Assembly (NCBI RefSeq): GCF_039555335.1
Contig: NC_092628.1
Span: 79,944,315-80,008,314 of the forward strand
DNA length: 64,000 nt
Direction of reading: 5' to 3'
Origin: Amphiura filiformis
Lineage: Eukaryota; Echinodermata; Ophiuroidea; Amphilepidida; Amphiuridae
Made by a program: the position numbers and the translations under genes. The notes under the pieces are model-generated. The model had not been told where the DNA came from, made no database searches, and worked only from the letters and a program-made list of their open reading frames with translations. This document shows positions 36,284 to 64,000 of the stretch, piece after piece (positions within the stretch are counted from its first letter, which is position 1; each line of letters begins with the position of its first letter).

Positions 36284-36539
36284 TATAATCCATATCAGTG
36301 AACAAAGATTACCCACATATTGTGCCTCGGTATAATGTGCAGTAATGTAAGCTTGTGTTTTATTATAGGCGTGTAAATGTCAATCATGCAAAATGGCATC
36401 AGGTTTGAGCAAAAGTGCCATTGTTTACTTTTATTCATGCAGTAAATATATACCATTGTTACATCGGTTGGAGCGTGGTTAGAGTGAAACATTGTCGCCC
36501 TCATATAGTTTTGGATTGTCATATTTTCTGTGTAAGTGT

Positions 36540-37330
36540 TTGGGTGAGTTGTGAGCAGGGACTATTTTAGGGGGGAAAGACACTGCGCGTAGGCTTCTTG
36601 TTTACTTTTGTTTCGATGCCCAAGCAGGTTGTGCGTGTGCAAGGTTTTGGGGTGTGGGGTGTTGGGTTGGGGGCTCGAGGGGTGTATTCCATATCCAGTT
36701 TCTGATTTTTTTTTCCGAATTCACCCAATTTGGTGATACATTTTAGCTCACTGTTGATCTCAATCAGTGGCGTAGGTCCTTTTATAATCCATCAACCAAG
36801 TGCATGGTGGGGAGGCGCATACCGTATTAATCAATCTGTCTAAATCCTTCCCTGGCATACTCTACTTTTATTTTGTTATGCTTATATTCCGTTTCCTTCG
36901 GTATCAAAAAAATTATCCCAGTATCTGGTTCACGATACATTTCTTATTTTAAAAATACCTTACTAATGATATTCTTATTAATTTAGTATAATATTGTTGC
37001 GAAATCACCAGAGAGAATAAATTAAAAATTCTTTCATGCATTTATTATCGGTCATAATATAATGCAATAATAGAGATCCAAGAATTTACCCTGGGTGTAC
37101 ACCACAATTTATATTCTGGAATTTAAGCTTTAAAATTAACATACTTATTATTATTTACAATTTTACCAATTATTGTTCGCGTAATATCGTCGTAAGGACA
37201 ACTTGTTGTTGTTTCTAAGAATATATTCCACGATTCGTTACACGATTAAGATTATTTCAAATGATAAACATGATAACCAACATTCTCACTATTTTGTGAT
37301 GTGACTTTTTTTTCTACCATAACTTAATAG
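36540..37330 (+). repeat. Duplicated segment P, copy 1
   Basis: Blocks GATGCCCAAGCAGGTTGTGC, TATTCCGTTTCCTTCGGTAT, GAGATCCAAGAATTTACCCT and CTCACTATTTTGTGATGTGA appear in the same order and orientation at 57445-58490. This copy lacks the 234-bp MITE present in copy 2. Confidence 0.85.
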
Positions 37331-37792
37331 CTACATAAGCTACATAACTCTTTAAAATTGCATACTAATGACCCGATTCTTGCTGTCATTTTTTAGCCTA
37401 TACAGGGTGTCCCAAAAAAGAAGCCCCTCATTGCGTCCTCTTTTTCTCCTATTTCTGAAAAGTTGATTAAATATATTTTGGTATGTAAAGAAACCTTAAA
37501 TCGTTAGCTTTAGTAAACCAAAATAATGATTTCAATCGGCTCACAACTTTTGAAGATATGCCTTTTTGAATAAAAGTACACGTTTTTCACTCTGTCCACG
37601 GATAGCAAACACAGTGGTTGGGGTGGCTCATGCTGTGGAGTGGCCTGCACGATCACGTGTACTCCTTTTCAATCTTTGAAGTAGCCAAACCTTCTCCGTG
37701 GACAGAGTAAAAAACAGGTACATTTCTTTTTAAAGAGCATATCTTCAAAAGTTGTGAACCGATTGATAAAATTATTTAAATACTAAACACAT

Positions 37793-37873
37793 TAAAAAAA
37801 AGTGCAGTGATAGTGCGCTACGCACAGGCACAAAGCCTAGACGTTGATCCACAAGCCTCAGCACACTTTACAT
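37793..37873 (-). mobile_element. SINE 3' tail fragment
   Basis: Same tail segment as at 28851-28926 (AGTGCGCTACGCACAGGCAC, ACGTTGATCCACAAGCCTCA), with a short internal deletion. Confidence 0.65.
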
Positions 37874-38269
37874 GCAGAGTGCCTGAAAAGAATAGGCCCT
37901 GTAGATTTGGGGAATTAACTTGACCCAACTTTCACGTAATTGAATTCAACAAAATTCATTGTGTTTAAGGACAAAAGCAAATTTGACTTAAAATCCCCCA
38001 TTAGAACACCAAAGTTAAGCGGCTGAGATAATGAGTGAGTTTTCTGTCACTTTACCTCATTAGTTTGGCTTAAAATGACCAGAAAATTTCCTTGATAATA
38101 TTGTATAATTTTTGGCAAAGAATAATCAAATTAAAATTTGACCGAAATCGTATGCTAACACTACTTTTATTAAAAGTTCACGGTAAAGGGAGTCCTGAAC
38201 ATCCGTATTTCAATGTCAAACTTGATTTTCTATAGAATATGTAAATTTTTGACATGGAATGATTTATAT

Positions 38270-38800
38270 AACAGGGATTTATGTATACATTATTTTTTCA
38301 AAGGTTTCCATGACTACATGACTAAGCCGTGAATTTTCTATTGCTAAGAATAAAGTTTATCAGACATGTAATAGGTAGACTATTAAATTTAGTTACGATA
38401 ATAAAAATATGGAATGACTTCCTCTTCCATTTTGCTGTCACTAAAGTTTCAAAGTTCATAATCATGGCCAAGGATTATATATAGACTTTAGCAAACATGG
38501 AAACATATGAATTAATTTACATAGTTTACAAAATTAATTCAAAGTTAATTAATAGGTAGCAAATTAAATTATTGTAAATGATTTTAATAGTGCAGTTTTT
38601 CATTGTTGTTTTTTTCTAGCCAGGCGAGTTAAAAAGGTATTCTACCCCTGCTTTAGATGGATGAGGATCTCATCATAAATACGTTAACCATTGTTAACAT
38701 CATTCCCCGTCATATAAAAAACCAACAACAAAGATTCAAAATGTTTGCCTCTTATTTCCTGTGTGTTAATATGGAAATGTTAATACATTTTATTAGAGGT
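38270..38800 (+). repeat. Duplicated segment Q, copy 1
   Basis: GAATGACTTCCTCTTCCATT, AACATGGAAACATATGAATT, ATTGTAAATGATTTTAATAG and AACAACAAAGATTCAAAATG recur in the same order at 51040-51630. Confidence 0.82.
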
Positions 38801-39031
38801 CTTAAAATTCATGTATATTAAAGATTAAATATAGAAAAGTGAGTCGCAAATGGCCATTTGCCAATTTAAGGCTAATTAAACCATATAATATTGGGCCACT
38901 TAGTTATCTTATTTGCCTAGAAATACTGGAATTTTCGATATTTCACATTTACGTTAGAGGGAGGGGAGGGGTTCAGCCTCCTAACGGAGGACTTACGTTC
39001 ATAGGACCTCATCAAACTTTCGGGTTGTTCC

Positions 39032-39626
39032 CAGGGGCGTAGCAAGAGCATCAGAGGCCCATGGACAAGGAGCAGTACGGGCCCTTTTAACCATGTCGGG
39101 ATTTACCTTTTTGGGGGCCTTGGGCCAGGCCAAAATTTGGAGGCCCCGAACTCGCGTGCCGAGGAAGGCATGTGTACTCAAGTCAGTGGCCAAGTTTTGG
39201 TTTACGTATAATGCGGATTAAAATATAGACGAGGACTAACATATTTTGTTCCGATGTTACAATTGCGCGCAAAACACGAGAACAAGATTCAATTTCAGAC
39301 TATTTTAGCCCCAAATCAACATGAACTTTGATATTTTAATGCGCGCGAAGCGCGGAAAATTTTGGGGGGCCTGGACCCGTGCCCATCTGGCCCAATGGTA
39401 AATCCGGCCCTGCCTTTAACATCTCCTTTATCAGCCCTTATTTAATTTTCGCTTTAGTGCTCTGGGGCCCCTGAACCCTTGGGCCCATGAACTTTGTCCA
39501 CCATGTCCCCCGCTTGCTACGCCCCTGGTTGTTCCCTAAGGGATAAAGCTAAATAAAGGAGATGTTATAAAAGGGCCCCGTATTGCTCCTTGCATGGGCC
39601 CCCGAGGCTCTTGCTACGCCCCGGAT
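39032..39626. mobile_element. Nested CAGGGGCGTAGCAAG elements
   Basis: CAGGGGCGTAGCAAGAGC at 39032 is mirrored by GCTTGCTACGCCCCTGG at 39512-39528 and again by GCTCTTGCTACGCCCCGG at 39608-39625. A second MITE with ends GGGATTTACC and GGTAAATCCGGCCC lies inside, about 39096-39413. Confidence 0.65.
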
Positions 39627-39943
39627 TTTAGCCTCGTATTGGCCTAAAATATCGCTCATTTTGGAGAAAAAAGATAAATTAATGTAAATTTTACCTGCTT
39701 TGTACGACAAACACAAATGTTCCCTCTTTCTCGTTTGGCTGCCAATGTCATGCATACATGTCAAATGTCGTCGAAACATATGCTACGTAAACAAATATTT
39801 TAACTTCCATAACACAACAAATTCGGTACAAAAGATCAGAACAAAGTTCAAAGTGAAACTGGTCATCTGTATCACTTATTTACAGGCTTTTTTTTTACTT
39901 TATGTAACATGGAATTACAAAATAGATAGGATAAGAATATAGA

Positions 39944-40125
39944 GGGACCGTTTTTGACAAAAATCGACAAAAATTCGCGTCCATCCACTCCACCCCCCCG
40001 CTCAAATGTTAAAAGTCCCTTTTGTTTTTCCCACTTTTCTCATTCCCTATATGGTTCAAGTAAAAAAAAATCGCATTAACCCCTTAAAACTCCACTTCCT
40101 CCCGGCGTAAATATTGAACGGTCCC
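39944..40125. mobile_element. Decayed GGGACC MITE
   Basis: GGGACCGTTTTTGAC at the left and TATTGAACGGTCCC at the right, with TAA following. Inverted repeats are short and eroded, and the left flank does not match TAA. Confidence 0.5.
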
Positions 40126-40129
40126 TAAA

Positions 40130-42295
40130 GCAAGTAAAATCATAAATGAGATTGATTGGACTTTTAATACCCAATGACTGTTCAAAGAATATCGCTCACA
40201 CAAAAAAACCCATTGAAGATAGAGTAAGTTGTAATGTTAAGGGGTGTAAAGAGGGCGGGAACCAACCTGGTTTGGATTCCAGAGGGAGTGTGCCTGTAAG
40301 AGACACAGCCATCAGAAAAGGACTAGCTCAGATCAGAGGAGGCTTAAAGGCATTCCTACAATGCACTGTGATTGGGAAATTTGATCAAAATAACCTCATT
40401 TTAAAGGCAAATAATATTCCCATAGTATTTTTAAAACTGCAGCCAACGAGCTAATAGTTGAGACTTATAACTTATATTTGACTTTCTTACAGGAAACATT
40501 CATATTGTCCCACTGCATTAATTTTATTCATAAGTCTCAATGTTTTGAATGTTAAATAAAAGGATGAAAACACCAGATATTTGCACACAATCCCAATGCA
40601 AGATATGATCATGAGGGTCTATGCTGCGCTATTTAAAATCTTGAATTTTGGTCACTTTTTCAGCTCAAGACGCAAGCTACTCTCTCAAAGCGTAAACTAA
40701 CGACTATCATATAAAAATATGAATGATGCGAAGGATCGTTAAGATTGCAATGGGTATGCCTGTCTACCTCGAAACAAATTCGTCGGAATAAATAAAATGT
40801 AATAGTCTTATCAAAACTACATTCATATATATATATCGACCGACCGACCCAGGTGTTGGTACCTGAAGGGCAAGTCAACTATTTTTAGCCTTAACAAAGT
40901 AGACAACTATGTGTACTCTGCAGAGTTCAGTGATTTACCGAGCAAAACATTTAATTTTGTCATTAATACTAATAGGAAGGCAAACAAACAACCACATATT
41001 GAATTGTGAATTAACCAAGCCATTCATGATCATGCAAACAATCCGTCAGTGCTTTTAACCACTTGAGTGAACTACAGGCATTTAAATGTTTCCCAAAATA
41101 TAGAAATACTCTGCACATTGACATCATAGTGAGCTGACTGATTTTTAAAAAGCAAACTTCAACTTCAAGAATTATATTAAAGGAGTATTTCGTGATCCTA
41201 GCATCCTCTTTTTATGACATTTTTCAGTACATATCCACGAAAAAAGCTTATTCCCAAAATGTCAGTTGATTCCGATTTGCGTTTCCGAGTTATGCATGAT
41301 TATGTGTATTACACTGCTCCATGGACAATGTGTTGTAATTTCGTTCTGGTATTTCAGAACGAAATTCAAATTTCATGATATCTTTGCTAAACGAATTAAT
41401 CTGCAAGAAATATTTTGTACATATGTAGCAAGAGGTTTCCAGTGGTATAAAAATGTCAACTTTTTTTGAGAAAAGTGGGGGGATGAGGCTGTGGATCACG
41501 AAATGCCCTTTTAAAAGGCAGTAAATGTTTTATTATTATATATATATATATATATATATATGACCAGGCATCGATTGTGTGACAAAATTGGTCAAATTTT
41601 GTGTTCACTGTGTTGCCATTTTTGATATTATTTAACATCTTTTCAACGATTTGTGATAAGTTGCTAAACGTTCCAACATGAAAATATATATATCGTGGAA
41701 AAGCATTGAATTAATTTTCCATATCATTCACTTATAACTCAGTGGATTATTACCGGTAATATAATCAACGGCAAACCCCGGCTCCTGTATACGGCCAATT
41801 ACATAGCATTCTCCGGCCCATAAATGCACACCACCATGACCACGGCATTTATTACAATGTTCCCCGAGAGACATTTTAATTTACATACTCCCTCTGAAAA
41901 AAATGGCTGTTCCATCCGCTGAGAAATCAACATTTCCCTGTGCAATTAGTCCATGAATTGATCCTGATTTGCATTGTCGTATAGAGTTATTTTTTGTACG
42001 CAACAGGGATGTTTGCTTTTATCTTTCTTTGTCCTTTATTAATTATAAATTAGGTGATTTAATTAAAATAATTCTTTGTTTCAGCGACCCTGGGGTAAAC
42101 AGACAGACAAAAACATGGGTCAAAATCCTTCAATTTCTGTGAAAATTGAACAAAAAGTACCCAAATCCCTACATTTTATATCTCCCTGTGTTATAGACAA
42201 ATTTTATACGTCACATTTAAAATCATTTAAAATGACTTATAAATTGCCTTATGCTATAATGGCTTCTTATACATTTGTATTGTGTGAACTTTGTT
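40130..42295. other. Intergenic sequence without recognised genes
   Basis: Holds one 102-residue frame (40146-40454) with no known domain and an AT repeat; otherwise nothing supportable. Confidence 0.45.
41535..41561. repeat. (AT)n microsatellite
   Basis: Dinucleotide AT run flanked by TTATTATTA. Confidence 0.9.
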
Positions 42296-42299
42296 TTAA

Positions 42300-42935
42300 A
42301 TGCCTTTGGCTTCCAGGTTAGTTTCTCGGAGCTGGTGAGGTGTATTGGGGTGTAACTTGGTAGGGTGGTGGTAAGTGGCTGCCCTAAGACTTGATGCAAT
42401 TTTTGGCGCAAAATATGCAAATTAGGTAGCTAATTTGCATATTTAACTTAAAAATTGTTTTTGGGTGTTTTTTTTTTGCCATTTCGAAGAACTGGTGAGG
42501 CGTATAGGGATGTAACTTGATGAGGTTGTGGTAAGCGGCAGTCGTAAGATCCGATGCGATTTTTGTGGCAAGATATGCAAATTAGTCACCACATTTGCCG
42601 ATTTTTTGTCGAAATGCTTTTGGCCATTTTTCGGAACTGGTGAGGCATATAGAAATGTAATTTGGTGGGGTGATGGTTAAGAGCAGTCTTAAGATCAGAT
42701 GCTATTTTTGTCACAAAATATGCAAACCAGCCACCTCGTTTCCTTTTTTTCTATTTTTAAAAACGCTTTTTGCCATTTTTCGGAACTGGTAGGGGGTATA
42801 TATATGTAACTTGGTAGGGTGGTGGTAAAGTGTCAGTCTTAAGATCCCACGTGATTTTTGTAGCAAAATATGCAAATTAACTACCTCATTTGCATATTTT
42901 TTATTTTTAAAAACGTTTTTAGCTAGAATAGAAGG
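42300..42935. repeat. Tandem repeat of about 150 bp, four copies
   Basis: CTGGTGAGG..GTAACTTGGTAGGGTGG starts recur at 42332, 42492, 42635 and 42784 (spacing 144-160 bp), each followed by GCAAAATATGCAAATTA and CATTTGCATATTTT. The last copy fades at about 42935. Confidence 0.85.
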
Positions 42936-43097
42936 CTGACGATGCGCCAAAACACGTATGTAAGTGTATAATTATTTAATGATAAATGAACTACCACTAA
43001 ATGTTCCTGTCAGTTCTGCAGTGCAAAACTTCTCATGCAATTCAATCTTTAACATTACATTCAAATAATAATTACATTGTAAATTGGAACTGACACC

Positions 43098-43245
43098 AAT
43101 TTTTTTCAGGAATATCTTGTTTGATAATGGGTGTGACAGCAGAATGCTTCAGGTTATCAGGGAAAACACCAGTATGAAGGGATTCATTGATGATACGTGT
43201 GATAACAGGAACAATAAAAAAAACCTTTAAAAGGGTTAAGCAACG
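43098..43245 (-). mobile_element. LINE RT fragment, likely continuation of the 44.3-44.7 kb copy
   Basis: The minus strand encodes VITRIINESLHTGVFPDNLK followed by HSAVTPIIKQD, the start of the RT domain that should follow the 44270-44700 piece by about 20 residues. The roughly 1 kb between the two pieces is unrelated, so the LINE was split by an insertion or rearranged. Confidence 0.75.
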
Positions 43246-44269
43246 CCAAGGATTTATCATTTAAATATTGGTCCAATGCACTTAAAACCCACCCATAATC
43301 ATATACCAAAATCGCTGAAAAGGTACGGTACCCAAAACCGTGGCACGTCCCCGTATACCTCCAACCAGGGAGACCCCCCACGTTTATTTTGAGCGTATGA
43401 TCATGAGAATAATTGAATATTTCCGATGTCCTTGCTTTTCCTTGTGTTTATAACACTTTTTAATCAAAGTTTTTTACTCCCGTCCTCTATCAAAGTATAA
43501 CCATGACATGACATGAACTGGCGGCACGATAAAATAACATTTTCAACCTAGTATTTGACCCCATCGTCTCCATCAAACTACAATATACATCAATCATCCG
43601 AAGATTGAAGAATGCTTTGCCAATATCAATATCCAAGGCATTTGTTTCCTATAGGTCTAATTGACAACATTTTATGCAGAACAAGTTTATTTGGCGCTCA
43701 ATCGCTAACATACATGACCACATCAGTGACCAGATTATTGTCGACTCAAATTCGTTTATTCCACTGAATACTGTGTGAACTACATCTAGGTTTATAATAC
43801 TCACACGCAAAATACGGGAGTTGTGAGAGATAAGACTGTTTATATCAACTGACCATGCTGATGACCAACATGAAAATGATGACGTAACAGCTGTTGCTCA
43901 GTCGCTAGTATGCTTGACTCGCAATGCATTATGGGGGTTTCGCTCTCATGTAATCTCTTTCTCAGTCATTTACTGACATATGTAAAACAATCCCATGACA
44001 AATGACTGTTAAAAAGACCAACTATGTTTAATCTCTTTCTCAGTCATGTACTGCCATACAAAACAAACTCATAACAAATTAATACAGAGTGTGCATGCGC
44101 TTAACCTACAATTTTCGATCTCATTTGAGCTCGATTATCGTATGTATTTTGAATGGTGTCTCAACAAAAGTTGAGGCATATCACCTATCGTATGCAAGTC
44201 ATTTCGGTGAAATTAAATAGGGAAGCATTGCCTGCGGGCGCTGCTTCAAAAACATGAATTTTGCAAGAC

Positions 44270-44700
44270 TTTGTGGAAGTTTCTTTAAGGGCTATCAGAA
44301 CGTCCTCCTCGCCCAAAAGATCAAACTCACTGAATGAAACACAAACTGGTCTTTCAGGCAGAGAGTCAAATCTGTCTAGATCAGGTTGGTCTTTACCAAG
44401 ATCTTGATATATTGTAGTGACATTGTTGTTGAAAAAGCTAGCAAAGTCATTAGCCAGTTCCTGCGCCGATTCATGGGCTGGGAGTACTTTGGTGTCTTTG
44501 TTTAGCAAACCATTCACCTTCTTAAATACAGTTTTATTGTCCGCATTCTCAAGGTCATTTCTGTAGAAATTTTGTTTTGAGATTTTAATCATTTCAGTAG
44601 TAACAGTTCGCTGTGTTACATATTGCTGGCGATCCGATTCTAGTCTAGATTTCCGCCATTTTCTTTCCAACTTATAATTTGTTGAAACTAAAAACAATTG
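44270..44700 (-). mobile_element. LINE ORF2 fragment (between endonuclease and RT), 5'-truncated
   Basis: The minus strand encodes NYKLERKWRKSRLESDRQQY, LNKDTKVLPAHESAQELAND with FASFFNNNVTTI, and ALKETSTKSC. This is the linker between the AP-endonuclease and RT of CR1/Jockey-like LINEs. Similarity stops about 15 bp before the phosphagen kinase ATG on one side and at KSC on the other, where the normal continuation (LDP.PTWLL) is missing. Confidence 0.78.
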
Positions 44701-44712
44701 TTATAATCGAAA

Positions 44713-62046
<17,334 letters not shown>

Positions 62047-63270
62047 GTGAGCATATTGTTTGCCTTATTTTGTCCATTGTCAACATGTATTAGGCTGAGG
62101 TTGATTTAACATCGATGTCCTGGTAGCAAAATAACCATGACAACCAGAGACATGAATACAAGTTTTAGTATTATTTAATAATATTATTTCCTCTATCGTT
62201 TGATGTACAATGGTACAGGTTGGGGGAGATAGTTTTGTACTTTTTAATATTAAAATATGAGGGTGGGGGTCATAACAGTTTTAGGTCCATTTACTTGTGA
62301 GACCGGGGGTCAACAAAGTTTTTGGTTCACGAAGAGGGGATGGGGGGTTAACAAATTTGTAACACGAAAAAATATATTGTCACCCCACCAAAGTATTTCT
62401 GAACACTCCCTAAACTTAGTTGATTTTTCAGCAAATGTTATTTTTCAGTGAGTTTTGCTTTTATTCTGTGTTAAATTATGGCAAACAGAAACAATCAAAA
62501 TATGATGTAGCTGGGGAACAAATACTATAATCGCTCCTGATGGGTGTCACCCATGCATACTTTTTTTAATGTAGGCCTACCGGTATCCGTAGATTTTTTT
62601 TCTGGGGTCTGGTGGTGTACGCTGGTTATCATCGATGTTGAAGTGCCTATAATAGTTCAATGTAAGAAAATGAGCCAATAGACGTGATGAATAAAGATCG
62701 GATTTTTGGATTATAGTGGCGGTATACAATTAAATGTCAAAATTACGGTGCTATTCTACTTTTCACCAATGGGAGGAAGCACATGGCAAAAACTATTGCC
62801 GCGGGTGCCATTTTGGAAGGTCACGTGATGTGTCAAATGATTGTTTGACTTCAAATACTCACTGTATTTCATATCTTATGCTTGTCGTATATTTCCTTTC
62901 TATTATCGATAGTTGGTTTCAATTTCGACATTACTATATCAACAAGACATTCCTTTATCAAATTAAAAGACTTTCTTGCAGAAACAAATCACTGTGGCCT
63001 GATGGGATCATAGTAGTTGACCCACTTCCGCCCGGTCTAACCTTGCTTGGGGCGCTTTTACTATCTTCAACAGGTTCGATTCGCTAAACTTACGACACCT
63101 TTATGTGGTGACCTCAATCACATGGGCTGAGTAAGAGTTGATGTGAATTATTCATAACCGATCGATACCTTGCCTCACTTTGTTGAGAGCAAGCCAACAA
63201 CATTTGCCATAGGTTGCTAAACAAAAGCCGTGAATTTAGTGTCACCCCCCTGAAATAACATTGGTAAATG
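62047..63270. other. Phosphagen kinase intron 3 (part)
   Basis: No match to the next kinase exon was found. G-rich words near 62260-62350 and a CACTCCC|TAA end at 62404-62413 suggest the remains of a GGGAC-type MITE. Confidence 0.45.
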
Positions 63271-63443
63271 CTCTGCATAGCTCTGCATGTCGCTATCCAT
63301 ATTCCCAATGCAGTGCTCGATATTTGAAGGCCTTCCCGAAGCGGTTGAAAAAACACGCCGAAACATTTAAGAGTCCCTAATTCCCAGAAGTTGACCAGAA
63401 ATATAGCTAAAATAACGCCGATCGACTTTAACATGATGATCAC
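63271..63443 (-). CDS. Exon resembling SLC16/monocarboxylate transporter N-terminal membrane segment
   Basis: After an acceptor TTTGTTTTTAG, the minus strand encodes VIIMLKSIGVILAIFLVNF, then LGTLKCFGVFFQPLREGL and SSTALGIWIAT. This is the shape of the first transmembrane helix and following FGVFF..L block of SLC16-family (MFS) proton-linked transporters. The donor is not clear and a short duplicated CTCTGCAT word near 63271-63290 may mark damage, so the 3' end is approximate. No second exon was recognised. It lies antisense and downstream of phosphagen kinase exon 3, so it is either nested in that gene's next intron or a pseudogene fragment. SLC16A12 transports creatine in vertebrates, but the subfamily cannot be decided from one exon. 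Confidence 0.5.
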
Positions 63444-63941
63444 CTAAAAACAAATGTACAATGTTAAAATGCTTAGATATGCTAAAGAGAGCTATATCCA
63501 TGAAAGTTATCCGTAAATGATAAGGTCACCACAAATAATTCATAAACCGAATCATCCGAGATTCTTTTTCCCATGATGAAATATCTTATAAAAAAGTCGG
63601 GGAAGAAACATTCTGGAATGGCTTGTTATAATTTACATAATTTAAAGCAATATTGTAAGGGCGCTTTCATTTTTTCTTCAAAATGTATTCTGATTTAACA
63701 CGACTGTAATGTATACTTAACGTGGCTGTGTATGGGAGAGCGGGGAGTGTTCGCCCTATTTTTTCTGACCAGCCTAGCAATGTCAATTATTTTAAGGTTA
63801 GGAAGGACCTGATTAGCCCATGTGAAAGCCCTATGTCTTGGCTATGTACGACCACAATCTCATAACGATAGGTCTTACAGTAGTGTACAAAATCTCTATA
63901 AAAATGAATAACGCGAAACTTACTTTACACAATCGAACAAA

Positions 63942-64000
63942 TACTGCAGTTACTGTTCAATTTCCTATACACAATACACAGTGCTCTCACCATTGACGCG
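63942..64000 (-). repeat. Dispersed repeat R1, copy d, cut by the window end
   Basis: TACTGCAGTTACTGTTCAAT followed by the CACAGTGCTCTCACCATTGA word matches the terminal segment of R1 copies a-c in inverted orientation. Confidence 0.7.

Noticed and set aside
36071-36301. 76-residue LFIY-rich frame that looks like membrane helices
   Set aside because: It is a translation of the (TTTA)n repeat.
40146-40454. 102-residue plus-strand frame
   Set aside because: No domain, no splice signals fitting a known gene, and no similarity recognised to GATM, the kinase or any mobile element.

Overview
The window reads as an AT-rich, repeat-laden piece of an animal nuclear genome: short exons with GT..AG introns, no bacterial-style gene packing, many microsatellites, MITEs, tRNA-derived SINEs, LINE and Penelope fragments, and a Polinton/Maverick-type (adintovirus-like) fragment. 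Two recognisable host genes, L-arginine:glycine amidinotransferase (GATM) and a creatine-kinase-clade phosphagen kinase, point to a deuterostome. The repeat content and phosphagen biology fit a marine invertebrate deuterostome; echinoderm or hemichordate is my inference, and I cannot name the species.

Layout. 0-10 kb: dispersed repeats, foldback elements and a full-length tRNA-derived SINE; no host gene seen. 10.4-28.4 kb: GATM on the minus strand in six exons, covering everything except the N-terminal exon. Its long introns hold a recurring GTTACCCACGAAT motif series, inverted-repeat elements, a 1.67-kb foldback with tRNA-Leu-like segments, and a Penelope fragment. 28.5-44.7 kb: intergenic space between two divergently transcribed genes, with an 88-bp minisatellite, LINE remnants, MITEs, microsatellites and a roughly 150-bp tandem repeat. 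44.7-62.05 kb: the first three coding exons of a phosphagen kinase on the plus strand, continuing past the window edge. Its 11.4-kb first intron carries a Penelope GIY-YIG endonuclease fragment, a 2.6-kb TTA-flanked element, a MITE with a visible empty site, and a broken Polinton-type polymerase. 63.27-63.44 kb: one minus-strand exon resembling the first membrane segment of an SLC16/monocarboxylate transporter.

How the genes fit together. GATM makes guanidinoacetate (the creatine precursor) from arginine and glycine; the kinase phosphorylates creatine or, judging from its short specificity loop, possibly arginine; some SLC16 members (SLC16A12) move creatine or guanidinoacetate. The window therefore holds a head-to-head guanidino-compound neighbourhood. 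The strongest leads are this linkage, the arginine-kinase-sized specificity loop in a creatine-kinase-type protein, a chromodomain-like insertion in the Polinton-type polymerase, and the spaced GTTACC[C/T]ACGAAT motif series.
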